From: GCA-003244245 sp050699975
GTDB taxonomy: Bacteria; Actinomycetota; Actinomycetes; Mycobacteriales; Pseudonocardiaceae
Reading direction: 5' to 3'
NCBI GenBank assembly: GCA_050699975.1
Contig: JBOHGH010000001.1
Span: 77,951 to 141,950 of the forward strand
DNA length: 64,000 nt
Of this stretch, positions 17,254 to 24,341 are shown one piece after another. A model generated the notes under the pieces. It did no database searches, was not told where the DNA came from, and saw only the letters and a list, made by a program, of their open reading frames with translations. The position numbers and the translations under genes are program-made. How positions within the stretch are numbered: the stretch's first letter is position 1; each line of letters opens with the position of its first letter.

Positions 17254-17430
17254 CTGATCCGCAAGGCATTCGCCGAACTCGGCGCGCAGCGAGTGTTCGC
17301 CGAGACGATGGCGGTCAACACCACCTCCCGCTGTATGGCTGTGCGATGGAGAAGGCCGGACTGACATGCGGACCCTTCATCTCCAGGGACGACCCCATCG
17401 AGGGCACCGAGTACGGGTCCGCATCATCTC
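17254..17430 (+). pseudogene. Frameshifted C-terminal remnant of a GNAT acetyltransferase
   Basis: The first frame reads LIRKAFAELGAQRVFAETMA followed by VNTTSR, the 'neighbouring helix plus VN..S' core of RimJ/RimL-type GNAT enzymes. The expected continuation 'VMEKAGL' appears 92 nt from the CTG at 17254 but in another frame (MEKAGLTCGPFISRDDPIEG at 17346), after a short inserted string. No N-terminal acetyl-CoA domain is found upstream, and the C-terminus is scrambled. It is therefore a decayed fragment. Confidence 0.6.
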
Positions 17431-17444
17431 GCGCAGCTGCGCGG

Positions 17445-17807
17445 TCAGTAGCTGAACGTCGTCGCTCCGTCGCCGATCCACCGCCACATCGGCACGGTGC
17501 CGCCGATCTCGGCAGACTTGATCAGCTGCGTCTCGTCGAGTCCCTTGGCGTTGAAGCAGAGTGGGCAGACCAGGAACGTGCCGCCAGCCGCCTGGTAGCG
17601 CTCGATGAGTTCGGGCAGCGGCGGGCAGCCCGCGCATGCCGTACCGGTCGCGACCCCGCGCAGCGCCAGCCGGACCGCCTCCTTGGTCAGGAACATCTGG
17701 GTGGGCCGGGCCTCCTCGGCCGCGCCGACCGCTACCAGAAACGCCACGGTGACCCGCTCGGGGTCCTCCAGTCCTGTCGTCAGGCTGACGACTGCCTTTC
17801 CGGACAT
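17445..17807 (-). CDS. DsrE/DsrF-like small sulfur-relay type protein
   Basis: 120 residues with the DsrE fold pattern: N-terminal strand KAVVSLTTGLEDPERVTVAF, then VGAAEEARPTQMFLTKEAV, then a cysteine cluster (CAGCPPLPELIERY and LVCPLCFNAKGLDE). DsrE-family proteins are small cytosolic proteins that may carry persulfide on cysteine, but many actinobacterial members have no known role. The start is secure: AAGGAGG lies 5 nt before ATG 17807. It is divergent from an HxlR regulator 112 bp away, which may control it. Confidence 0.82.
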   Translation of the reverse strand: MSGKAVVSLTTGLEDPERVTVAFLVAVGAAEEARPTQMFLTKEAVRLALRGVATGTACAGCPPLPELIERYQAAGGTFLVCPLCFNAKGLDETQLIKSAEIGGTVPMWRWIGDGATTFSY

Positions 17808-17870
17808 ATCTTCCTCCTTGGGTGTTTGTTGTGCTGCGCCTGGAGTGGGTGAGCCGCGCGGAGTGGCCCA

Positions 17871-17882
17871 GTACAGTTTTGT
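17871..17882 (+). promoter_or_regulatory. Possible operator in the dsrE/hxlR divergent region
   Basis: TACAGTTTTGTA has inverted TACA/TGTA ends with a T-rich centre. It lies between the divergent DsrE-like and HxlR-type genes. It is the only palindromic AT-rich string in the 112-bp gap and a plausible site for the neighbouring regulator. Speculative. Confidence 0.3.
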
Positions 17883-17919
17883 AGCTGCGTCGGCAGAGCG
17901 TCACGAGGATGGTGGAGCC

Positions 17920-18612
17920 GTGAAGCGCTACGGCCAGTACTGCCCGGTCGCCCGGGCAGCCGAGATCCTCGCCGAACGCTGGACGTTGCTCGTGGTCCGC
18001 GAGCTGCTTTGGGGCGAGGACCGGTTCAACGCGATCGCTCGCGGGGTCCCGCGCATGTCCCCGTCGTTGCTGGCGTCCCGCCTGCGCGAGCTACAGCGAG
18101 CCGGCCTGGTGCAGCGCGACCTTGTCGACGGCAAGCCGCGCTACCGGCTTACGCAGGCCGGTGAAGAGCTCGGACCGCTGGTCGACCTCATGGGTGCGTG
18201 GGGTGTCCGGTGGATGCAGAAGCTGCGGACCGACGAGTTCGACCCGGTGATGCTGATGCTGCACATCAAGCGGGAGGCCCAGCCCGTCCGAATGCCCGAA
18301 CGGCCGGCGACTGTGGAGATCCACTTCGCCGATGCGGAACCCCATCTGAGCCGCTGGTGGCTCGTCTTGTCGCGCGTTGACGGAATCGACGTGTGCGACG
18401 TCGACCCGGGACACCCGATCGACGTATGGCTCGACACGGAAGTATCCACGCTGACGCGGGTGTGGATGGGCGACATGACGTGGGTGGCGGCTCTGCGCGG
18501 AGAGTCGCTGCGCCTCACCGGCGACACCGCCGCGTGCCGCGCGCTGCCGCGATGGCTGGACGCTAGCCCGTTCGCCGCCGTCGAGCGTGCGCCGGTGTCG
18601 CTGCCCCGATGA
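17920..18612 (+). CDS. HxlR-family winged-helix regulator with C-terminal SCP2-like domain
   Basis: 230 residues. The N-terminal HxlR domain includes YGQYCPVARAAEILAERWTL, LVVRELLWGEDRFNAIARG, MSPSLLASRLRELQRAGLVQR and YRLTQAGEELGPL. This cysteine near the N-terminus is typical and can make the family redox-responsive. The C-terminal half (residues about 110-225) looks like an SCP2/sterol-carrier-like ligand domain found in many actinobacterial HxlR proteins. GTG 17920 has GGTGGAG immediately upstream and gives the family N-terminus. Upstream in-frame sequence overlaps the divergent gene and is rejected. Likely a regulator of the adjacent DsrE-like gene. Confidence 0.85.
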   Translation: MKRYGQYCPVARAAEILAERWTLLVVRELLWGEDRFNAIARGVPRMSPSLLASRLRELQRAGLVQRDLVDGKPRYRLTQAGEELGPLVDLMGAWGVRWMQKLRTDEFDPVMLMLHIKREAQPVRMPERPATVEIHFADAEPHLSRWWLVLSRVDGIDVCDVDPGHPIDVWLDTEVSTLTRVWMGDMTWVAALRGESLRLTGDTAACRALPRWLDASPFAAVERAPVSLPR

Positions 18613-18693
18613 AGCCCCGGGGGCTTGCCGAATAGATGTGCGGCCCTCTTCCGGTTGTGCAGTGCGATCTACCTGGTCGTACCCCCGCTGATG

Positions 18694-18831
18694 GTGCTCG
18701 ACGAGCTGACCGACCACATCGCCGACATCCTCCGCTCCGGCAGCCCCGCCGAACGCAAAGCGCTCATCGAAGCCCTCGTCGCCGAGGTCAAGATCACTGG
18801 ACCCAACACTATCATCCCGATCTTCCGCTGA
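18694..18831 (+). pseudogene. C-terminal relic of a serine recombinase
   Basis: The frame reads ELTDHIADILRSGSPAERKA then LIEALVAEVKITGPNTIIPIFR before a stop. This is the conserved C-terminal segment of large actinobacterial serine recombinases ('...GxPAERKALIEALVAEVxIxGxxTIxPxFR'). Nothing of the catalytic domain remains on its 5' side. It marks a lost mobile element. Confidence 0.6.
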
Positions 18832-19234
18832 ACCGCCCCTCCGAGGGCGATGCAATGGCTGCCAGCTTGGGTTATGGGCTGGGTGCAAGCTGTATATGGG
18901 CGGATGACTCCCGGTCATCCCGCGGATTCGGACAGCGACGAGGGAGGCGACAGCCAACGATTCGTTGGCACGCGATCCTTCTTCGCTCTGGGTTGCGTAT
19001 GCGCCAGCGGAGCGGACGACCTGGTGTTTATTCGACCTCAGTACAGGGTTTCCGCAGCTAGCAGGCTGTGCCGTGATCAACACAACCGGGCAAATTGAAC
19101 GCGCCGAAGATTAAGGTGGTCCGCGTTCTAAACTGCTACGTAACCCAAGACAAGGTCCATGAGCCATCTTGCTTCTCAAAGTTATCTCAGGCATCTCCTG
19201 GGCAGCTCTCAGCCGCTGACTTAACACTAGCTTT
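18832..19234. other. Intergenic region upstream of the receiver gene
   Basis: About 400 bp with no supportable gene. GC falls towards 19080-19240. The string TTAAGGTGGTCCGCG at 19111-19125 is a near copy of one at 17142. The ATG at 19235 lacks a Shine-Dalgarno, and TAACAC (19220-19225) lies 9 nt before it, so a leaderless transcript is possible. Confidence 0.35.
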
Positions 19235-20146
19235 ATGCGCATCGTAGTCGTCGATGATGACCAGGGAGTTCGGGAGTCCCTGCGTCGGTCGTTGGAGTTC
19301 AATGGCTACACGGTGGAGCTCGCCGAGGACGGCCAGCAGGCTATGGACGCGGTGACCAGGCAGCGACCTGACGCAATGGTGCTCGACATGACGATGCCCA
19401 GGGTCGACGGTCTGGAGGTATGCAGGCGGCTGCGCAGCGCTGGAGACGACTTGCCCGTGCTGGTACTCACCGCCCGCGATGCGGTGGCTGATCGGGTGGC
19501 GGGCCTGGATGCCGGCGCGGACGACTACCTGCCCAAGCCATTCCTCCTTGAGGAGTTGCTCGCTCGGTTGCGCGCGCTGCTGCGCCGCTCGACCTTCGAT
19601 AGACCCGGGGACCCGGGCGCTGCGCTCACCTTCGCGGACAGCAAGCCGTCGGCGCATGAGGCTGGTTCATACAGCCCGCCAACCAAAGCGCCCGTGGGAG
19701 GTCTGGAGAAGCTAACTTCGAGTCGTCCCGTGAAGGGTCAGCGCCGCCTCAAGACCCGATTAACCAGAATCGTTGGCGTGGCATCCGTTGTGATCGCGAC
19801 TATCGGCCTGATTCCACCATTCGCGGGGACCTTCTGGAAGCATGATGTACCCGATTCTAAGATTAGTCATCGCAATACCGCGCGCTGCATCAAAATTAGG
19901 AATATCTCCGATGTGAATGGTATTCCTCAAGCGGTAGCCTACATGCACTTCCGAGCAGAGACGCGCGCGAGAGGTCAAGAATACACGCACTGGCTTGTTC
20001 TGACGCTAATTCTAATCGGCGGAAATATGCGTACTGAAGAAAGACGGATTGAAGAGATTCCAGGTGCAGTAATATTTCCGCTCGACTCCCTCTCGGCAGA
20101 TTCGAAACGTCATACTTTAGTGGTGTATGTGGATTCCTGTTCCTGA
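19235..20146 (+). CDS. MprA-like receiver domain fused to an unrelated membrane-anchored domain
   Basis: 303 residues. Residues 1-122 are an intact OmpR/MprA-type receiver: VVVDDDQGVRESLRRSLEFN, phospho-acceptor in MVLDMTMPRVDG, LVLTARD, and lysine in DDYLPKPF. After 'AALTFAD', where the winged-helix output domain should begin, the sequence changes completely. There is a polar linker, a single transmembrane helix (RIVGVASVVIATIGLIPPF, about 177-195), and about 100 unrecognised residues encoded by AT-rich DNA. This looks like an insertion or deletion fusion between a truncated response regulator and a foreign gene. The latter might begin on its own at in-frame GTG 19730. No DNA-binding domain remains, so classic regulator function is lost. 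Confidence 0.6.
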   Translation: MRIVVVDDDQGVRESLRRSLEFNGYTVELAEDGQQAMDAVTRQRPDAMVLDMTMPRVDGLEVCRRLRSAGDDLPVLVLTARDAVADRVAGLDAGADDYLPKPFLLEELLARLRALLRRSTFDRPGDPGAALTFADSKPSAHEAGSYSPPTKAPVGGLEKLTSSRPVKGQRRLKTRLTRIVGVASVVIATIGLIPPFAGTFWKHDVPDSKISHRNTARCIKIRNISDVNGIPQAVAYMHFRAETRARGQEYTHWLVLTLILIGGNMRTEERRIEEIPGAVIFPLDSLSADSKRHTLVVYVDSCS

Positions 20147-20231
20147 TCAATAATGGGTGCACGCCGTTCCCGGCGGGGTCATCCCTGAAGGGCGCTGGCG
20201 CCATAGAGGAGGGAACCGTTAGGAGGCCTTA

Positions 20232-20312
20232 ATGCCGGGCGAGGCGGTGCTTGATAATCCTGACCATGATCTTGGCCTTCGCATGTTGATCAGTCTGGAT
20301 GCGATCCGGTGA
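20232..20312 (+). CDS. 26-codon peptide with perfect RBS, coupled to a methyltransferase
   Basis: ATG 20232 follows a consensus AGGAGG (20221-20226) at 5-nt spacing. The peptide starts MPGEAVLDNPDHDLGLRMLI and ends SLDAIR. Its TGA (20310-20312) overlaps the GTG of the methyltransferase gene as GTGA. This geometry implies real translation and coupling. It may be a leader peptide that sets methyltransferase expression, a small substrate peptide, or the relic of a longer gene. It has no cysteines, so lanthipeptide-type chemistry is unlikely. No family is recognised. Confidence 0.5.
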   Translation: MPGEAVLDNPDHDLGLRMLISLDAIR

Positions 20313-21679
20313 GTATGGTTGAGATGCGCCCCGCGTGCCGTGACAGGGGAGGGAGGCCTCGTCAAACTGTGCCGAACGTCGTGGACCGATGGAACGCTGC
20401 CTACTTCAATAACGCCCTGTCAGCGGGTGCATTGGCGGCCTTGGCCGGGCTCGTGACGGCGGAACCGGAAGCCCAGGCGCTCGCGGACCGCGTGTTCCGG
20501 CTGATGCGGATGGCGCGGTTCGAGCCTGCCGATCTGTCCCTGCTCACCGCGTGGGCGATCGGCTTCAGCGCACCGAGGACGGTGCCGAGTGCTTGGGAGG
20601 ATGCGGTTCCGCCGGTCACGATGGCCGGTCGACACTGCAAGCTCGATGATTACATCGCCGGGAACCCCTGGCATCAACCACACGTCGAGCCTGTTCTCGT
20701 TGATCTCGGCTGTGGCTTCCCGCCCTTCACCACGGTCGACAGTGCCGCGCGGCTCCCTGACTGGCAGATAATCGGCGTCGACCCCTCGTTCCGCCGCTAC
20801 CTCGTCTACGACCAGAGCGGCGACTACGCCTGCATCGACGACCACGGGCACGTGCAGTACTACCGGACAGGCACCGTGGACCCCGACCCCGCCGCTACCC
20901 GAGCCCGGTTCCAGGGTCTGCTGCATCGGCTGCTGCCGCTGCTGCCGGGCGAGGACAGCGGCGAGTTGCAGGAAGTCGAGCACGGCGGCTCGCGGTTGGT
21001 GCGCAACCCCCTCCGTGGATACGAGACGCCTAACGTCTCCTTGCGCCAAGGCGAGATCGGCTCGTTCGGCATCGAGAGCGGCGTGGACGTGATTCGCTGT
21101 ATGAACGTGTTCATGTACTTTGACCGCTCGTTCCGTGAGCGCGCCCTAGAGTGGGCCACGAGCCTGCTTCGCCCAGGAGGGCTGGTGTTGTGTGGAAGCA
21201 ACTGGGCGCGATCGGCGAGTTCGCGCTACACCGTCTACCAGGAGTATCTCGGCAGGCTGACGCCACGCGAGTTCGCTTTCAGCATCGAGAACGTGCGCCC
21301 CCTTGAGTTGTCGCCCTGGTACGCGCTCCACGACGACGACGTTGAGAATCTCTGCAACGCGGCAGCAGTGGCGGTGGTTCGGGCCGACGAGCGGTTCCGG
21401 CGCCGCTTCGATGACCGGCTCGATGCCCTGCTGGCGCAGCGGAACTTCTGCCGCCGTGACCAAGATGGGTACTTGGGCGGCCCGGATGAAGACATGTCAG
21501 TAGACGAGCTCACCGAGCAAACCGACGAGGTGGCCACGCACCTTGAGCGCACAGGTCTTGTTGACGAAGCGGTCGGCATACTCCGACACGCCGGCTACGA
21601 TGCCTGGCGCAACGTCGCTGGCCACGTAGCGATGCAACCATTTGTGCCGCCTCGGTTGCCAGCATCGACGGTGTTGTGA
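20309..21679 (+). CDS. Class I SAM-dependent methyltransferase (CheR-like core)
   Basis: 456 residues. SAM-binding motif I is VLVDLGCGFPPFTTVD with motif II acidic residue in IIGVDPSF. The CheR-like post-motif block is DVIRCMNVFMYFDRSFRERA followed by LRPGGLVLCGSNW. An N-terminal helical domain of about 130 residues precedes the Rossmann fold, and a helical C-terminus of about 100 residues follows. GTG 20309 is favoured by the GTGA overlap with the preceding 26-codon ORF. In-frame ATGs at 20315 and 20324 are alternatives. The substrate is unknown. GC returns to the genomic norm here, unlike the AT-rich stretch just upstream. Confidence 0.75.
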   Translation: MSMVEMRPACRDRGGRPRQTVPNVVDRWNAAYFNNALSAGALAALAGLVTAEPEAQALADRVFRLMRMARFEPADLSLLTAWAIGFSAPRTVPSAWEDAVPPVTMAGRHCKLDDYIAGNPWHQPHVEPVLVDLGCGFPPFTTVDSAARLPDWQIIGVDPSFRRYLVYDQSGDYACIDDHGHVQYYRTGTVDPDPAATRARFQGLLHRLLPLLPGEDSGELQEVEHGGSRLVRNPLRGYETPNVSLRQGEIGSFGIESGVDVIRCMNVFMYFDRSFRERALEWATSLLRPGGLVLCGSNWARSASSRYTVYQEYLGRLTPREFAFSIENVRPLELSPWYALHDDDVENLCNAAAVAVVRADERFRRRFDDRLDALLAQRNFCRRDQDGYLGGPDEDMSVDELTEQTDEVATHLERTGLVDEAVGILRHAGYDAWRNVAGHVAMQPFVPPRLPASTVL

Positions 21680-21791
21680 GAACGTGCGCCACCTGCAGCG
21701 CATCCCGACGTGAGGACTGAGAACCATTGATCCCCCAAAATCGGCAGCACGGCCCCTACGCAGGTGAACGGGCGTCGCAGGGCTCGGTGAG

Positions 21792-21932
21792 CCGGGTCAC
21801 CCCAAATTCCTCGATCAGGTCGGTCTCGCTCGACAGCTTCGAGCCCGGTACGTAAGTACCCGATGTGATCCGTTTCCGCTGCTCATCCGCGATCTGCTGA
21901 AAAATTGGACGATCACTGCGAATGTATAGAAA
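21792..21932 (-). pseudogene. Truncated GntR-type HTH remnant
   Basis: The reading frame gives FLYIRSDRPIFQQIADEQRK then RITSGTYVPGSKLSSETDLI and EEFGVTR, matching the first two helices of GntR regulators ('P.YQQIAD.LR..I.SG.Y.PG..LPSE.EL...FGVSR'). It breaks off exactly before the recognition helix and runs into unrelated codons. There is no start codon or RBS in the right place. Such regulators accompany actinomycete integrative elements, which fits the neighbourhood. Confidence 0.55.
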
Positions 21933-22648
21933 GTCCTGGCCAGTGATGCCCGATCGCACCAGGAACGCAATGCCCAGCAATGTCCAGCGGGCGAAGGCGC
22001 GGGGATGGGCTCAGAACGGCCGGAACAGCATCGAGGTGGGCACCACGAGCAGGCAGAACAGACAGGGGCACCACACATTAACGGCGACCAAACACGTGAC
22101 GAGGCGAGATGTCCGAGCCCACCACGGCACAGATCCTCTGATCGATCGTGTCGTAGGTGACATCCCGGGGTTCTGCTCATCCGGTGTACACACCGGATCA
22201 GGCAACGGCGGAAACGCTTGAGAACACCTCGTACTCAGTGCACCCTGCGCCACCACTGCCGGGCTGTAAGCAGGATCCATCCCCGGAGAAACCAGCACCA
22301 GCACAACACCGCAACACACAGCAGAACTCGCCTTGCGACCCGCACAGCAACCCCCTACCAGCGATCTACCACCCATACACAGCATTGAGTATTAGGACAG
22401 TGAAAGTCTATGGGATCGGCGTGACGGGCGTCCACTACATCCACCACGGGGGCTAGCTCCATCAGAGTCGTTCCGACACGCCGGGGTACTACGCCGCCCG
22501 ACCTGTCCTTTGGCAGTTCCGGTCCTTTTTGCTGGTGGAAGCGTGTCACTGACTATCACCAGCGCGGGCGGCCACGGCGCAAGTCAGCCGGTGGGCTGGG
22601 TGGCGAGGTGGCGTGCCGTCCAGAAGTTCTGCCGTTCTGAAGTCACCA
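21933..22648. other. Degraded gene-free stretch
   Basis: About 700 bp, low coding potential, uneven GC. On the minus strand a hydrophobic run (CLVAVNVWCPCLFCLLVVPT) is interrupted by a stop before ARWTLLGIAFLVRSG, possibly a broken small membrane gene beside the GntR relic. Nothing intact was found on either strand. Confidence 0.4.
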
Positions 22649-22711
22649 GGCTTGGTCATCGTCCTCGACCGGCTGGGGCGCAGCCTGGTAGGCGTCATCC
22701 GCACCATCGAG
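22649..22711 (+). pseudogene. Fragment of a resolvase/invertase catalytic domain
   Basis: Frame reads GLVIVLDRLGRSLVGVIRTI, matching the strand-helix 'LVV.RLDRLGRSL..LI' of the small serine recombinase catalytic domain. Only about 21 residues survive. The flanks are unrelated or frameshifted. It is 280 bp from tRNA-Val(CAC), and a recombinase tail lies at 18.7 kb, so an ancestral mobile element is likely. Confidence 0.5.
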
Positions 22712-22990
22712 ACCCCGTTCCAGGCACGTCTCTGGCGCCCCACCCTCGTTCGCGGCGGACTGCTCGGCACCGTCACCGAAATAACTCAACCACCGGCGGC
22801 CGCAACCAGTACTGCGCCACCTGGAGGCACCACGACCGGATCCGCAAGGCGCTCGGTGGCGCTATCCCGCGCCGGGAGAACCCGGATGACGACGGCAATA
22901 ACGGCGTGTTGGAACCCATCGGATGAGCCGGATGTTCCTTAAAAGTTCCCTCGCGGCCCTGCGGATCTTGGCCGGTCAGAGTGTTCGTGC

Positions 22991-23065
22991 TGGTGGGCGA
23001 TACTGGGATCGAACCAGTGACCTCTTCGGTGTGAACGAAGCGCTCTCCCGCTGAGCTAATCGCCC
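22991..23065 (-). tRNA. tRNA-Val (anticodon CAC)
   Basis: 75 nt including an encoded CCA (22991-22993). The acceptor GGGCGAT pairs with ATCGCCC. The D-arm contains AGCTCAGCGGGAGAGC. The anticodon stem is CTTCG/CGAAG with loop TTCACAC, giving CAC. The T-arm is ACTGG-TTCGATC-CCAGT. Its 3' end faces the decayed accessory region (coordinates below 22.99 kb), the orientation expected for a tRNA used as an attachment site. Confidence 0.95.
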
Positions 23066-23100
23066 TCGCTGGCCGCTGCGGGCGGGGTAACCATACCGGA

Positions 23101-23544
23101 TCAGGCCAGCGGCGAACGCACCCAATCCCACTGCAGCCCAACCCACCCCGCGACCAGACCGAAGGCGTTCAGTAGCCACAACGTTGCCAGGACGGTAGCC
23201 CCAGTCACGGCGATCACCACCAGACGCACGACGAGCGACTGCCGGCGCATCCAGTCGGTCCAGGCGTCGTAGCGACCGCGAACCCCATGGAGCACACGCT
23301 GAGCCCAGTGGAACTCGGTTCCCAGGATCGCCAGGCCAGCGAACACGATCAGCCAACCCGGCCCCGGGTAGGGGATGGCGATGACACCGAGGACGAGCAC
23401 CACCGTACCGAGCACACCCACCGTGATCCGGTAAGCAAGATCGACACCTGGCCGACGACGTACCCGCTCCCGGAAACGGCTGTACCAGTGCTCGTGCTCA
23501 GCCCGGTCGCTCGACTGCCGGGTTGGCTTCTCCTCGACTGTCAG
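23101..23544 (-). CDS. TIGR02611-type membrane protein, likely CTG start
   Basis: 147 residues if started at CTG 23544, whose last two bases lie in the stop of the anti-sigma gene (CTGA overlap, GGTGAG just upstream). This start adds a charged N-terminus (TVEEKPTRQSSDRAEHEHWY...) before the hydrophobic part, as is usual in the family. The only in-frame GTG (23421) would cut it off. Family core: VIAIPYPGPGWLIVFAGLAI followed by EFHWAQRVLHGVRG, then two further helices. Function is unknown. As the third gene of a sigma/anti-sigma operon it may belong to the same envelope stress response. Confidence 0.8.
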   Translation of the reverse strand: MTVEEKPTRQSSDRAEHEHWYSRFRERVRRRPGVDLAYRITVGVLGTVVLVLGVIAIPYPGPGWLIVFAGLAILGTEFHWAQRVLHGVRGRYDAWTDWMRRQSLVVRLVVIAVTGATVLATLWLLNAFGLVAGWVGLQWDWVRSPLA

Positions 23545-24341
23545 CTTCTCACCTGTCCACTCGCCAAGACTTTCGTTGGTGTTGCAGGGGTGCGTCGACC
23601 CGGTTCCAGCGAGACAGCGTAGCCGGTGAAATTCCCGGCTCCTTTCGCGGAGGGCACGGCGTGCAGCCCGGCTACGTCCGGCGCTACGTCGAACGCCGTC
23701 AACGCCGTCGGTGGTCGGTCACTGAGCCCCCACAGAACGTAGATCTCGTCTGCCACCCGGTTGTCTGGCAGGCGGGTGGCCACCACCGCGACACCACCCG
23801 GACCCGCGAGCACCATGCCTACCGCGCCGCCGCCTTCGGTGACCAGTGGCACCCGGACCGCCGCCGGGTCGGCCGCTCTGTGTACCGCCTCAGATATCGC
23901 CGTGACCTGGCTTGCCGCCTGATTGCGCTCGTCGCTGAGCTGCACCACCCGCACGCCGAGCACCCCCACAGCGGCCACCAAGACTAATGCCGCGGCCATG
24001 GCCAGCAGTCCGGGACGTGATCGCCATGACTCGGTGATGTGTCGTGCCGGCGGCGTCGGCGGTGGCAATGGTGATGGCGATGGCACGACCGGCGCTGCCT
24101 CCCTATCGATCGCGACCGCAAGCACGCGCTGCTCCAGCTCCGCGCTGGGAATCACCTCCGGCACCGAAAGGCCCAGCGTGGCGCAGACCTCCTCGGTCTC
24201 CGTGACGGTACGGGTGCATGCCGGGCAATCCGGCATGTGCGTGGCGACCAGGGACTCTTCGGCGGGCTCCAAGGCGTGCAGCGCCCACCCAACAGCCAGT
24301 TCCCGGTGCGGGCATTCTGCAACATGGTGCTGATTGTTCAC
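23541..24341 (-). CDS. rskA: RskA-like anti-sigma factor
   Basis: 266 residues. The N-terminal anti-sigma domain has a zinc-type motif (THMPDCPACTRT, HxxxCxxC). A Pro-rich linker (PSPSPLPPPTPPAR) and one transmembrane helix (LLAMAAALVLVAAVGVLGV, about residues 112-130) follow. The extracytoplasmic C-terminal domain is of the RskA type (GGAVGMVLAGPGGVAVVATRLPDN...). Such proteins hold SigK at the membrane and release it after regulated proteolysis. The start overlaps the sigma gene stop by 4 bp and its stop overlaps the next gene. Confidence 0.88.
   Translation of the reverse strand: MNNQHHVAECPHRELAVGWALHALEPAEESLVATHMPDCPACTRTVTETEEVCATLGLSVPEVIPSAELEQRVLAVAIDREAAPVVPSPSPLPPPTPPARHITESWRSRPGLLAMAAALVLVAAVGVLGVRVVQLSDERNQAASQVTAISEAVHRAADPAAVRVPLVTEGGGAVGMVLAGPGGVAVVATRLPDNRVADEIYVLWGLSDRPPTALTAFDVAPDVAGLHAVPSAKGAGNFTGYAVSLEPGRRTPATPTKVLASGQVRS

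Noticed and set aside
18850..19098. 82-codon plus-strand frame
   Set aside because: No RBS or family; follows directly on a recombinase relic and has mixed codon use.
22510..22926. 138-codon plus-strand frame near the tRNA
   Set aside because: Shows no start context and no clear domain; the resolvase-like piece is in another frame. Treated as relic DNA.
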